This document shows positions 14,460 through 23,340 of a stretch of DNA of 64,000 bases, one piece after another. The translations under genes were made by a program, and so were the position numbers. The notes under the pieces are model-generated. The model had not been told where the DNA came from. It worked only from the letters and a program-made list of their open reading frames with translations, and did no database searches. How positions within the stretch are numbered: the stretch's first letter is position 1; every line of letters starts with the position of its first letter. The stretch is from UBA2862 sp045658005 (GTDB lineage Bacteria > Bacillota > Clostridia > Christensenellales > Aristaeellaceae): positions 1-64,000 of the forward strand of contig JAZOUD010000064.1 of assembly GCA_045658005.1 (NCBI GenBank), in the 5' to 3' direction.

Positions 14460-17400
14460 ATGAAAAAGGCAATTGCATTGTTGATCGCCCTCGCGCTGAC
14501 GCTGGGGCTGCTGCCCGCAGCGCTGGCAGAAGCGGAAAGCGCACCCGCGCTGCCCCAGGTGGGCGAGGTGATCCACGGCTTTGAGGTCGTGGAGCTTCGG
14601 GATTACCCGCTGATGGACGCCACCATCGTGCGCTTCACCCATGAGCAGACCGGGGCCGAGCTGTACTACATCGCCAACGACGACACGAACCGGGCCTTCG
14701 ACCTGACCTTCTTCACCGAGGCCATCGACAATACCGGCCTGCCCCATGTGTTTGAGCACGCCACCATCCAGGGCTCGGAGAAGTACCCCGGGGAGCAGAT
14801 GTTCTTCAATCTGAACTACCAGACCTACAACACCTTCCTGAACGCCATGACGGGCCAGTGGTACACCAGCTATCCCATCGCCAGCCTGTCCGAGGCGCAG
14901 CTGTTGAAGCTGGCGGAGTTTTACACCGACGCCTGCTTCAACCCCATCATCATGGAAAACGAGCGCATCTTCCGCACCGAGGCCTGGCGCTACCGGCTGG
15001 AGAGCGCGGACGCCCCGCTGACCATCGAGGGCACCGTGTATTCAGAAATGCTGGGCGCTTCGACCCTCCAGCGGCAGGCGTCGATCAACCTGTTGCGCGC
15101 CGCCTTCCCCGGCTCGAAGGTCGGCAACGAATCCGGCGGCGACCCGGAATTCATCCCCGACATGACCTGGCAGGCGCTGAAGGACTATCACGACAAATAC
15201 TACCACCCCTCCAACTGCGCCGCCTACATCTACGGACAGTTCGAGAACTACAAGGCCTTTTTGCAGCTGCTGGACGGCTACTTCTCCGCCTACGAGAAGC
15301 GGGAATCCGTCCGCGATGACGCGGGATATACCCCCATCGCCGAGCCGGTGGTGCAGTCGCTGCCCTTCCCGGTGGAGCAGGGCGCGAATACCGAGCACGC
15401 CTCGATGGTCATGTACGCCATTGTCTGCCCGGGTCTCAGACAAAACCTGGAGGACGAGCTGACGCTGGACACGATGACCGACCTGTTCATAGCCGGCGCG
15501 TCCGATTACCAGCAGAGGCTCCAGGAGGTGCTGCCCTACGGCAGCTTCGGCGCCTACATCGAAATGAACGGTCCGGAGGACGCCATAGTGTTCACGGCAT
15601 CCAACGTCGATCCCGGAGACTCCGAGACCTTCAAGACCATCGTGGATGAGGAGATCGCCAAGGTTTCCAGGGACGGCTTCCCCCAGGAGCTGGTGGATTC
15701 CGTCGCGGCGTCGCTGGCCATATCCGCCCGTCTGACCCGGGAGAACAGCGACCCCGTGAACAGCATCATCTCGCCGATGGTCTCCCGCTATTTCGCCACC
15801 GGCAACCCCTGGGATCATCAGGACTACCAGGACGGCCTGTTTAGCGTGGACGACTGGAATAAGCAGGGGAAGTACGCCCAGGCCGCCGCGAACTGGCTGG
15901 TCGGCAGCCGGACCACCGCGCTGGCGACCACCTACCCCGAGCCCGGCGCGAAGGAAAAAAGGGAAGCCGCGCTGGCCGAGAAGCTGGCAGCCGTCAAGGC
16001 GGCCATGTCCGACGACGAGATCGCCGCGCTGGTGGAGGCCACCAACGCCGAGGCTCCCGAGGACCGCTCCGCCGAATACGTGGCCAAGCTGAAGGCCGTG
16101 ACCGTTGAATCCCTGCCCGAGGAGATCAAGCAGTATGCGGTGAATGACGCCACCGGCGAGGACGGCATCCGCCACATCGACGCCCTGGCGGCGGTGGACG
16201 GCATCAGCCAGGCCATCATCCTTCTGGATGCCGCCGGCCTGCCCCAGGAGGACATCCACTGGCTCAAGCTGTACACCGACCTGATCACCCAGCTGGATAC
16301 CACCGCCCATACCAAGGCGGAGCTGGCCCGGCTGTTCAGCCGCTACCTGTACAACGGCGCCATCTCCCTGTCCCTGCCCCTGTCAGGGGCGGACAGCTAT
16401 CACCCCTACCTGCGCATGAGCTGGCTCGCCCTGGACGACGACCTGGCCGCAGGCTACGACCTGATGCGCGAGCTGGTGTACGACACCAAGGTGGACGACC
16501 CCGCGAAGCTGCTGGAGCAGGTGCAGGCGCTGAAGGCCTCCATGAAGAGCGACATCACCGCCAACCCCGCCAGCACGATCCTCCGCCGCGCCCTGGCCCA
16601 CAGCTCGGAGCGCTATGCCTACAACAGCTATGCCGCCGGCCTTGAATACTATGAATTCCTGAACGGCGTCGAGCAGCTGCTGACCGACGACCCGGACGCA
16701 GCGGTGGCAAAGCTGAAGGGCATTCAGGATATCTTCAACAACCGCAAAAACGCCGTGGCGCTCTGCGCCGGCAACGAAGCGAGTATCGCCCTGAACCGGG
16801 ATCTGTCCGCCGCCTTCCTGTCATCGCTGGACGAGCGGGAGATCATCCCCGCGAGGTACGACTTTCCCGTGCCCGAAAAGCGGGAGGCGCTGATCATCGA
16901 CAGTGGCGTGCAGTTCAACATGATCGCCGGCGGTCTGGACGCCGCAGGCCTTTCGGGCTTCGACGGACGCCTGGACGCGCTGAACAACCTGGTGGCCGAC
17001 ACCTTCCTGGTGCCCCAGCTGCGGGACCAGTACGGCGTATACACCCCCATAGCCAGCGCCAGCGAGGAATACTTCATGCTCTACGCCTACCGCGACCCGA
17101 ACGTCGCCGAGACCTTCCAGGTGCTGGCGCAGCTGCCGGAGCAGATCGCGGGCATGGCGCTGGACCAGGATACCCTGAACGGCTACATCATGAACGCCTA
17201 TTCCTCATACGCCATGCCCCTTGGCGAGCTGACCGGCGCGGCCTCTGCGGCCATGGACACGCTGCAGGGGCTTGACCCTGCGAGGCGTCTGAATTGGATG
17301 CGCCAGCTGAAGCAGCTGACCCCCGAGGCGGTGCATGCCGACGCCGGGCTGTATGGGAAGCTGTTGGAAAACGGCGCGCGAATGACCGCCGGCGCGGCCT

Positions 17401-17855
17401 CCGCCATCAACGAAAACGCCGGGCTGTTCGACGCCATCCTCAATCCCTTCGGCGCGGTAGACGTCACCCAGGTGGAATTGAAGGACGCAGTGGAAGGCGA
17501 CGAACATTACGACGCCGTGCGCTTTGTCTTCGAGGAGGGCTTCATGGCCCCGCTGTCGGAGGACGATTTCGGCGCAAACGAGCCTGCCACTCAGGGCGAC
17601 CTGCTGGCCGCGCTGTACGTGCTGGTGGGCGGCAACCGGGACGCCAACGAGGCGCTGGCCGCCTTCGTGGAATACGGCCTGGTGACTGACGACACCGAAC
17701 TGAACGCGCCCATACTGCCCGAGGACATCTGGGGCCTGCTCTCCGCCGTGGTGGGTGAGGAGGTCCCTCCGATGATCGAAACCGCCCAGAGCGACGTCGT
17801 CACCCGCGCCGAGCTGGCCGAAGCATTAATGGCCTTCGTGGAAAGTATGGAATAG
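14460..17855 (+). CDS. Secreted M16C (PreP-like) metallopeptidase with SLH-like tail
   Basis: 1,131 residues. A signal peptide (MKKAIALLIALALTLGLLPA) precedes an M16C peptidase with the inverted zinc motif HVFEH (96-100) and the downstream acidic stretch EGTVYSEMLG holding the third ligand. The two halves of the clam-shell fold fill up to about residue 1,000. The last 110 residues resemble two degenerate S-layer-homology repeats (VRFVFEEGFMAPLSEDDFGA, ATQGDLLAALYVLVGG; VVTRAELAEALMAFVE), which would bind the enzyme to the cell wall. M16C enzymes degrade short unfolded peptides, so a role in external peptide use is likely. GGGAGGAG lies directly before the ATG. Most relatives lack the tail. 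Confidence 0.88.
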   Translation: MKKAIALLIALALTLGLLPAALAEAESAPALPQVGEVIHGFEVVELRDYPLMDATIVRFTHEQTGAELYYIANDDTNRAFDLTFFTEAIDNTGLPHVFEHATIQGSEKYPGEQMFFNLNYQTYNTFLNAMTGQWYTSYPIASLSEAQLLKLAEFYTDACFNPIIMENERIFRTEAWRYRLESADAPLTIEGTVYSEMLGASTLQRQASINLLRAAFPGSKVGNESGGDPEFIPDMTWQALKDYHDKYYHPSNCAAYIYGQFENYKAFLQLLDGYFSAYEKRESVRDDAGYTPIAEPVVQSLPFPVEQGANTEHASMVMYAIVCPGLRQNLEDELTLDTMTDLFIAGASDYQQRLQEVLPYGSFGAYIEMNGPEDAIVFTASNVDPGDSETFKTIVDEEIAKVSRDGFPQELVDSVAASLAISARLTRENSDPVNSIISPMVSRYFATGNPWDHQDYQDGLFSVDDWNKQGKYAQAAANWLVGSRTTALATTYPEPGAKEKREAALAEKLAAVKAAMSDDEIAALVEATNAEAPEDRSAEYVAKLKAVTVESLPEEIKQYAVNDATGEDGIRHIDALAAVDGISQAIILLDAAGLPQEDIHWLKLYTDLITQLDTTAHTKAELARLFSRYLYNGAISLSLPLSGADSYHPYLRMSWLALDDDLAAGYDLMRELVYDTKVDDPAKLLEQVQALKASMKSDITANPASTILRRALAHSSERYAYNSYAAGLEYYEFLNGVEQLLTDDPDAAVAKLKGIQDIFNNRKNAVALCAGNEASIALNRDLSAAFLSSLDEREIIPARYDFPVPEKREALIIDSGVQFNMIAGGLDAAGLSGFDGRLDALNNLVADTFLVPQLRDQYGVYTPIASASEEYFMLYAYRDPNVAETFQVLAQLPEQIAGMALDQDTLNGYIMNAYSSYAMPLGELTGAASAAMDTLQGLDPARRLNWMRQLKQLTPEAVHADAGLYGKLLENGARMTAGAASAINENAGLFDAILNPFGAVDVTQVELKDAVEGDEHYDAVRFVFEEGFMAPLSEDDFGANEPATQGDLLAALYVLVGGNRDANEALAAFVEYGLVTDDTELNAPILPEDIWGLLSAVVGEEVPPMIETAQSDVVTRAELAEALMAFVESME

Positions 17856-17901
17856 TATATTTCCATAGGGTCGGTGAGCGGTTAATGCAAAGGAGTGTCT
17901 C

Positions 17902-18489
17902 ATGAATAAAGGATTCTATCGCTTCCTGTGCGGCCTGTTGGGCGCGATCTACGGCGTGCTGTTTCCTGCCCGTGTGGACGGATTGGAGAACCTCCCCGCC
18001 GAGGGGCCATACATACTGTGCAGCAACCACATCAGCAACCGCGACCCGTTTTACCTGGCTATCCGGTGCCGGCCACGCTATCTGCACTTCATGGCCAAGA
18101 TCGAGTTGTTCAAGTGGAAGCCCATGGCCCGGTTCTGCACCGCTCTGGGCGGCTTTCCGGTGGACCGTGGGCACAGCGACCTGAACGCCGTGCGCACCGC
18201 GCTGAATCTTTTGAAGGAGGGACATGTGCTGGCGCTGTTCCCCCAGGGCACCCGCAGCAAGGACAACAGCCGCACGCCGATGCTGGGGGGCGTTTCGATG
18301 ATCGCCCTGCGCTCCGGCGTGCCGGTGATTCCCGCCTACATCGGCGGCCCCTACCGCCCCTTCCGCAAGACCCAGCTCAGCTTCGGAAAACCCGTCAGCT
18401 TCGAGGGACTGGGAAAACGCATGGACAGCGACACGCTCAAGGCAGCCACTGCCCGCATCGAGGATGCCGTGTGGGGACTTAAAACGTGA
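17902..18489 (+). CDS. plsC: 1-acyl-sn-glycerol-3-phosphate acyltransferase
   Basis: 195-residue membrane-associated acyltransferase that makes phosphatidic acid. Motif I is NHISNRD (His43 and Asp48, HX4D); motif III reads FPQGTRS at about 113-119 where most members have FPEGTRS, so the usual glutamate is a glutamine. Motif IV VPVIPAYIGG is intact. AAAGGAG precedes the ATG. Its place between cmk and ispH is conserved in Clostridia. Confidence 0.9.
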   Translation: MNKGFYRFLCGLLGAIYGVLFPARVDGLENLPAEGPYILCSNHISNRDPFYLAIRCRPRYLHFMAKIELFKWKPMARFCTALGGFPVDRGHSDLNAVRTALNLLKEGHVLALFPQGTRSKDNSRTPMLGGVSMIALRSGVPVIPAYIGGPYRPFRKTQLSFGKPVSFEGLGKRMDSDTLKAATARIEDAVWGLKT

Positions 18490-18508
18490 TCGTAGTCCAT
18501 CGTGCAGA

Positions 18509-18543
18509 AGCCTGTCACAAATCCAGTTTTGTGACAGGCCTTT
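18509..18543 (+). terminator. Hairpin terminator after plsC
   Basis: GCCTGTCACAAA / TTTGTGACAGGC with a short loop, followed by a weak CTTTAT run. It separates plsC from ispH-rpsA. Confidence 0.6.
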
Positions 18544-18644
18544 ATGGATAATGTAAAAATTGTGTTATCATGCATATTATTGCAGGAATTACCCCTACTG
18601 CAATCGAAATAAAACGGATAGCATAATAGTCATATTATGCTTGT

Positions 18645-20669
18645 ATGCTTCGACAAAGCATATGGATTTCATCGAAAAAAGGGCGGAGGCGATTCCCCAT
18701 CGCGCGCGTTATTCTGGCAAACCACGCTGGTTTCTGCTTTGGCGTGCGCAGGGCCGTGGAGACCGCCGAGCGATCGGCTCCGGCCATGACCCTCGGGCCC
18801 ATCATCCACAACCCTCAGGTGGTGGCTTCGCTGGCTGAGATCGGCGTGCACAGCGTCGCCAGGCCCGATGAAATCCCCGACGGTTCCCGGGTGGTCATAC
18901 GCTCCCACGGCATCGGTCAGGCGGCCTACCAGGCCCTGGAGGCGCGGGGCTGCGAGATCGTCGACGCCACCTGCCCCTTCGTTCAGCGAATTCACGACAT
19001 GGCCCGCGAGGCCTCGCAGACCGGGACGCCGCTGATCGTGATCGGAGAGGGCGACCATCCCGAGGTGCAGGGCATACTGGGCTGGAGCGAGACGCCGGCC
19101 TGGGCCGTGCTGACGGAGGAAGACGTCATGGCCCTGCCCCCGCTGGAGAGCGCCAGGGTCGTGGCACAGACCACCATGGTGCAGGAGCGCTTTGACGCGC
19201 TGTGCAAGCTGCTTTCCCAGCGCATACCGCGCCTTGACGTGCGCGCCACCATCTGCACCGCCACACGTGACCGCCAGCAGGAGGTCGCAGAGCTCGCCCG
19301 CAGGGCCGACGTGATGATCATCATCGGCGGCAGGCAGAGCTCAAACAGCCGCAAGCTGTACAGGCTTGCCGCGGACATCTGCCCCAGGACCTGCTTCATA
19401 GAGACTGCGGCAGAGCTGGACGGCATTCGGTTGAAGCCGTCCGATACGGTTGGGATTACAGCCGGTGCATCCACGCCGGATTGTATTATTAAGGAGGTTG
19501 TTGCAAGAATGAACGACATCGAGAAGAAAGTCAATCCCGAAGAGAACCAGGAACTTGAAGTCATGTCAGAAGAGGCCATTGACAAGACCATAGTTCAAAT
19601 TCGCCCCGGCCAGATCATCACTGGCAAGGTCGAAATGATCACCGACGATGAGGTTTGCGTCAACATCGGCTACAAGTCTGACGGTATCGTAAAGAAATCC
19701 GAGCTTTCTTCCACCGATGTCAAGGAAGGCGATGAAATCGAAGTCGAAGTCGTCAAGGTGAACGACGGCGAAGGCAACGTGGTGCTTTCCCAGAAGAACA
19801 TCATCAACCGCAAGGCGTGGGAAGACATCTGCGCCAAGGAAGAGGCCGGCGAGTTCGTCGAAGGCATCGGCAAGGAAGCCGTCAAGGGCGGCCTGCTGGC
19901 CGACGTGTGCGGCATCCGCACCTTCATCCCCGCCAGCCAGCTTTCCCTGCGCTATGTCGAGAAGATCGACGAGTTCGTGGGCCAGCCCATGACGCTGAAG
20001 ATCATCGAGATCGACAAGGCCAAGAAGCGCATCGTCGCCAGCCGCAAGGCCGTGCTGATGGCGGAAGAGGCCGAGAAGAAGAAAAAGATCTGGGAATCCC
20101 TGGAAGTGGGTTCCGTCGTGAAGGGCATCGTTCGCCGCTTGGCGGACTTCGGCGCTTTCGTGGACATCGGCGGCGTGGACGGCCTCGTGCATGTCACCGA
20201 TCTGAGCTGGGGCCGCGTAAAGCACCCCTCCGAGGTCGTTTCCGTTGGCCAGGAAATCGACGTCAAGATCAAGAACATCGATCCCGAGCGCGAGCGCATC
20301 TCCCTGTCCTACAAGGAGACCCAGCCTCGTCCCTGGACCGTCGCCGGCGAGAAGTATCCCGTGGGCTCCGTGGTTGAGGGCAAGGTCGTTCGCATCGCCA
20401 GCTTCGGCGCGTTCGTCGAGCTGGAGCCCGGCCTGGACGGCCTGGTGCACATCAGCCAGATCGCCCTGACCCGCATCGCGAAGGTCGAGGACGAGGTCAA
20501 GGAAGGCGACATCGTGCGCGTGAAGGTGCTGGACGTCAACACCGAAGCCAAGCGCATCTCCCTGTCCATCCGCGAGGTCCTGGAGGACGAAGCGATGGAT
20601 TCCGTCAATGACGAAGGCGAGTATGATATCGCCGACATCCCCGGCGAGGACGCTCCCGTCGAGGAATGA
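18645..20669 (+). CDS. ispH: IspH-ribosomal protein S1 fusion
   Basis: Bifunctional protein. Residues up to about 305 are 4-hydroxy-3-methylbut-2-enyl diphosphate reductase, the last step of the MEP isoprenoid pathway, with the three [4Fe-4S] cysteines in GFCFGV (Cys31), DATCPFV and TICTATRDRQ. The rest is ribosomal protein S1 with four S1 domains (for example GIVRRLADFGAFVDIGGVDG and GKVVRIASFGAFVELEPGLD) and an acidic tail. This fusion is known in Clostridia. The start is uncertain: the ATG used here has no ribosome binding site and lies in a hairpin (TATGCTT/AAGCATA, 18644-18662), whereas GGCGGAGG stands 9 nt before an in-frame ATC at 18699, where the conserved protein begins. Confidence 0.92.
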   Translation: MLRQSIWISSKKGRRRFPIARVILANHAGFCFGVRRAVETAERSAPAMTLGPIIHNPQVVASLAEIGVHSVARPDEIPDGSRVVIRSHGIGQAAYQALEARGCEIVDATCPFVQRIHDMAREASQTGTPLIVIGEGDHPEVQGILGWSETPAWAVLTEEDVMALPPLESARVVAQTTMVQERFDALCKLLSQRIPRLDVRATICTATRDRQQEVAELARRADVMIIIGGRQSSNSRKLYRLAADICPRTCFIETAAELDGIRLKPSDTVGITAGASTPDCIIKEVVARMNDIEKKVNPEENQELEVMSEEAIDKTIVQIRPGQIITGKVEMITDDEVCVNIGYKSDGIVKKSELSSTDVKEGDEIEVEVVKVNDGEGNVVLSQKNIINRKAWEDICAKEEAGEFVEGIGKEAVKGGLLADVCGIRTFIPASQLSLRYVEKIDEFVGQPMTLKIIEIDKAKKRIVASRKAVLMAEEAEKKKKIWESLEVGSVVKGIVRRLADFGAFVDIGGVDGLVHVTDLSWGRVKHPSEVVSVGQEIDVKIKNIDPERERISLSYKETQPRPWTVAGEKYPVGSVVEGKVVRIASFGAFVELEPGLDGLVHISQIALTRIAKVEDEVKEGDIVRVKVLDVNTEAKRISLSIREVLEDEAMDSVNDEGEYDIADIPGEDAPVEE

Positions 20670-20681
20670 TCGATTGATCCC

Positions 20682-20712
20682 AAAGCGGCACGAGGACATC
20701 GTGCCGCTTTTT
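20682..20712 (+). terminator. Intrinsic terminator after ispH-rpsA
   Basis: AAAGCGGCACGA / TCGTGCCGCTTT stem followed by TTTTTG. Confidence 0.85.
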
Positions 20713-20740
20713 GCATTACACGATATGCAGGAGGCGCAAC

Positions 20741-21661
20741 ATGTCCAGGATCGAATACCTCACGATACCCTCCCGGGTGGACGGGCTGCCGCTGTCCGTC
20801 TGCCTGGTCATGCCCGATTCCGAAAAGGCGAAGGCGCTGGTCCAGCTGGCCCATGGCATGGCCGAGCACAAGGAACGCTACCTGCCCTTCATGGAATACC
20901 TGGCCGATCACGGCTATGCCGTGCTGATCAACGACCACCGGGGCCACGGCGGCAGCCTGCGCGCCCCCGGTGACCTGGGCTACTTCTATGCCGGCGGTGC
21001 AGACGCCCTGGTCGAGGACCTGCACCAGCTGACCCTCTGGCTCCGGGACCGCTTCCCCGACCGCAGGTTGTTTCTGTTCGGCCACAGCATGGGCTCCCTG
21101 GCCGTGCGCGTCTATCGACAGCGCTACGACGGCGATATCGACGGCCTGGTGGTCTGCGGCAGTCCCGGGCGCAACCCGGCCACCGGCATGGGCCTAATCC
21201 TGAACCGGGCGATGACCGCCCTCAAGGGCGAGCGCTACATCAGCCGAATGTTTGTCAACATGACCACCGGCAGCTTCAACAAGTGCAATCCCAAATCCGG
21301 CAGCGCCAACGCCTGGCTCAGCACCAACCAGGACAATGTGCAAAAGTACGACGCCGACCCGCTGTGCGGCTTCCCCTTTACCCTCAACGGCTACAAGGCG
21401 CTTTTGACGCTGATGCGGGACGCCTACCGGCCTGTCCCGGCGGCGCACCCCAACCTTCCGGTCCACTTTCTGTCCGGTGCCGATGATCCCTGCGCGCCGG
21501 ACGAGAAGGGCTTCAACGACGCCGTGGCGTGCCTGCGCCGGGACGGCTATCACACCGTCACCGCCCGCATGTATCCCGGCATGCGCCATGAGCTGCTGAA
21601 CCACGCCAATCACATGCAGATCTATGAAGATCTCCTGGCGATTTTTGACAGTTGGCTGTAG
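20741..21661 (+). CDS. Alpha/beta hydrolase, monoacylglycerol-lipase type
   Basis: 306 residues with a hydrolase_4 (serine aminopeptidase S33-like) fold: oxyanion segment HGMAEHKERY (38-47), NDHRGHG, nucleophile elbow GHSMG with Ser116, late Asp in SGADDPCAPD and His in GMRHELLN. Families with this pattern cleave monoacylglycerols or lysophospholipids; the true substrate is unknown. No signal peptide. CAGGAGG lies 7 nt before the ATG. Confidence 0.86.
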   Translation: MSRIEYLTIPSRVDGLPLSVCLVMPDSEKAKALVQLAHGMAEHKERYLPFMEYLADHGYAVLINDHRGHGGSLRAPGDLGYFYAGGADALVEDLHQLTLWLRDRFPDRRLFLFGHSMGSLAVRVYRQRYDGDIDGLVVCGSPGRNPATGMGLILNRAMTALKGERYISRMFVNMTTGSFNKCNPKSGSANAWLSTNQDNVQKYDADPLCGFPFTLNGYKALLTLMRDAYRPVPAAHPNLPVHFLSGADDPCAPDEKGFNDAVACLRRDGYHTVTARMYPGMRHELLNHANHMQIYEDLLAIFDSWL

Positions 21662-21697
21662 AGGCACTGTTGTTTGTTTTATGTTAATTTTTATTTC

Positions 21698-21703
21698 GGT
21701 ACC
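21698..21703. promoter_or_regulatory. Upstream GGTACC operator half of the marR promoter
   Basis: TTTC-GGTACC-TTGA just before and touching the -35 hexamer; its centre is 38 bp from the matching site at 21730-21747. Confidence 0.45.
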
Positions 21704-21732
21704 TTGACATCTTCATTCGTCCGTGCTATTAT
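21704..21732 (+). promoter_or_regulatory. Promoter of the MarR-family gene
   Basis: TTGACA (21704-21709), 17 bp, TATTAT (21727-21732), 28 nt before the start codon. Confidence 0.82.
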
Positions 21733-21747
21733 TTAGGTACCAAAATA
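21730..21747. promoter_or_regulatory. Palindromic operator overlapping the -10/start site
   Basis: TATTTAGGTACCAAAATA is an 18-bp palindrome with one mismatched pair, overlapping the -10 and probable transcription start. Together with 21698-21703 it suggests autorepression by the MarR protein. Confidence 0.55.
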
Positions 21748-21759
21748 AAGAAAGGACGG

Positions 21760-22638
21760 ATGAAAACGATGTACAATCCGATGGATATCCGGGATGGAAA
21801 CCGCGGCGGTGAAGGGCGTTTTATCGAGTGCTTCAACGATGTGCCCGAGCGCATGCCCCACAGGGGTTATCGCCACGGCGATGATGTTCCCCACCCCATG
21901 CCCCGCGATTTTTACAGCCGTGACGAAGGGCCCCGCTGCATGCCCCGTGGTCATGGTGGACATGGCATGTCCGGCAATCCCGACTTCGCCCCCGAGGATT
22001 TCGCCGATTACGACGAAATGCCCCATTGCATGCCCCACAGGCACGGTATGCCCGGCGGGCCGGGTGGCAACGGCTTTGGCCCTGGCGGGCACGGCAGGCA
22101 CGGCATGCCTGGCGGACCGGGCAATCCCGGCAACATGCCGCCCCGGCGCCCCGACCCGGAGTTCCTGAAGCGCCGCATCGAAGACAGCGACCTGATGGAA
22201 CTGATCGACATGGCCGGGCGCATGGCCCAGCGGCGTCCGCAAAGCGGTCCCGCAAGGAGCCAGTCCCTGGTGCTGTCCATACTGGCCGGACGGGAGGCGC
22301 TTACCCAGAGGGAGCTTCAGCAGATGCTGGGCATACAACCCGGTTCGCTGAGCGAGCTGGTTTCCAAGCTGGAAGGCAAGGGGTATCTGATCCGGGAAAA
22401 GGCAGAGGATCGCCGCGGCAATCTGCTTCGCATCACCGAGGAGGGGCGCAAGGCCATTCCTTCAGCCGACGAATTGCCTGAGGACGCTCCCTTCGCAGCC
22501 CTGACCGATGACGAGCAGGATCAACTCGCTTCGCTGCTGAGAAAGCTGCTTTCCAACTGGGTGGACGCCATGGAGGCCGCCGTTCCCCGGGAACGTCGCA
22601 CCCCCTTCCCCCACCACGACAGGCCGGTCGAGCTATGA
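21760..22638 (+). CDS. MarR-family regulator with His/Met/Gly/Pro-rich N-terminal domain
   Basis: 292 residues. The first 130 or so are low complexity with many His, Met, Gly and Pro and some Cys (PHCMPHRHGMPGG, GHGRHGMPGGPG), a composition typical of metal-binding or condensate-forming tails. The second half is a MarR winged helix (ALTQRELQQMLGIQPGSLSE, LVSKLEGKGYLIREKAEDRR, LLRITEEGR). Ordinary MarR proteins have about 150 residues. It has its own promoter with paired GGTACC operators, so autoregulation is likely. No transporter or enzyme gene is linked that would reveal the effector. Confidence 0.85.
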   Translation: MKTMYNPMDIRDGNRGGEGRFIECFNDVPERMPHRGYRHGDDVPHPMPRDFYSRDEGPRCMPRGHGGHGMSGNPDFAPEDFADYDEMPHCMPHRHGMPGGPGGNGFGPGGHGRHGMPGGPGNPGNMPPRRPDPEFLKRRIEDSDLMELIDMAGRMAQRRPQSGPARSQSLVLSILAGREALTQRELQQMLGIQPGSLSELVSKLEGKGYLIREKAEDRRGNLLRITEEGRKAIPSADELPEDAPFAALTDDEQDQLASLLRKLLSNWVDAMEAAVPRERRTPFPHHDRPVEL

Positions 22639-22649
22639 CCGGCCTGTCG
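22617..22649 (+). terminator. Hairpin at the end of the MarR gene
   Basis: CGACAGGCCGGTC / GACCGGCCTGTCG, a 13-bp stem spanning the stop codon. No T run follows, so it may stabilise the mRNA end rather than terminate. Confidence 0.4.
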
Positions 22650-22688
22650 CGTTGCACGAATGAACATAAAACTAAACAAAAAAAGGTA

Positions 22689-22716
22689 TTGACAATCCCG
22701 GGAAAACGTGTATAAT
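22689..22716 (+). promoter_or_regulatory. Promoter of the tRNA cluster
   Basis: TTGACA (22689-22694), 16 bp, TATAAT (22711-22716), about 65 nt before the first tRNA. Confidence 0.85.
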
Positions 22717-22788
22717 ATATATCGTTGCCGACGCAATGAGGCACTTGAAGCCGGATGCTGAAAGGTGTCGCCGCAGATCGAAGGATAG

Positions 22789-22864
22789 GCTGGCGTAGCT
22801 CAATTGGCAGAGCAGCTGATTTGTAATCAGCAGGTTGCGGGTTCAAGTCCCATCGCCAGCTCCA
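22789..22864 (+). tRNA. tRNA-Thr (TGT)
   Basis: Complete cloverleaf with acceptor GCTGGCG/CGCCAGC, anticodon stem GCTGA/TCAGC, loop TTTGTAA (anticodon TGT), T-loop GGTTCAAGTCC and encoded CCA. Confidence 0.96.
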
Positions 22865-22893
22865 TTCTTTGAAGCAGGCAACATGGGAAATGT

Positions 22894-22978
<85 letters not shown>

Positions 22979-22983
22979 TCTAT

Positions 22984-23072
22984 GCGGGAATGGCGGAATT
23001 GGCAGACGCGCTAGATTCAGGTTCTAGTGATCATTACGATTCGTGCAGGTTCAAGTCCTGTTTCCCGCACCA
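22984..23072 (+). tRNA. tRNA-Leu (CAG), probable ICE attachment site
   Basis: Acceptor GCGGGAA/TTCCCGC, anticodon arm CTAGA-TTCAGGT-TCTAG (anticodon CAG), variable arm, T-loop GGTTCAAGTCC and encoded CCA. The ICE integrase gene begins its 3' end 270 bp away and ICE genes follow without a break, so the 3' part of this tRNA is the likely att core. The second copy of the core would be at the far end of the ICE, beyond the window. Confidence 0.93.
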
Positions 23073-23074
23073 AA

Positions 23075-23103
23075 GGGTTGCACAAAGTGCAACCCTTTTC
23101 TTT
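23075..23103 (+). terminator. Terminator of the tRNA operon
   Basis: GGGTTGCAC-AAA-GTGCAACCC followed by TTTTCTTTG. Confidence 0.88.
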
Positions 23104-23120
23104 GTGCAAATAGCCCTAAA

Positions 23121-23162
23121 AGCAGCCCTTTTTCGGTGAATTTGGCGTGATTTCGGGCTGCT
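23121..23162. other. Inverted repeat at the ICE left end
   Basis: AGCAGCCC (23121-23128) and GGGCTGCT (23155-23162) flank an AT-richer centre between the tRNA terminator and the integrase gene. It could be a terminator for the leftward ICE transcript or an integrase arm site; nothing decides. The remaining 23163-23340 is GC-rich and shows no gene. Confidence 0.35.
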
Positions 23163-23340
23163 CTCACGCCCTCCGTTTTTGCGCTTAACAAGGCCAGTTA
23201 ACACAATCTTTCGATTTACGTCCAAACTGGCTGTCAAAACGCGGCGCTTCCGGCTCCAGGGAGGGCGCTTGAGCCCGACTAGCGGAGCTGGTTCCGAAGC
23301 GAAGCGGAGGACACCGGCCCGCGTAGCTGCGACGCGGCCT

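Noticed and set aside
22617..22649. Clear rho-independent terminator after the MarR gene
   Set aside because: Strong stem but no T run, so kept only as a low-confidence hairpin.
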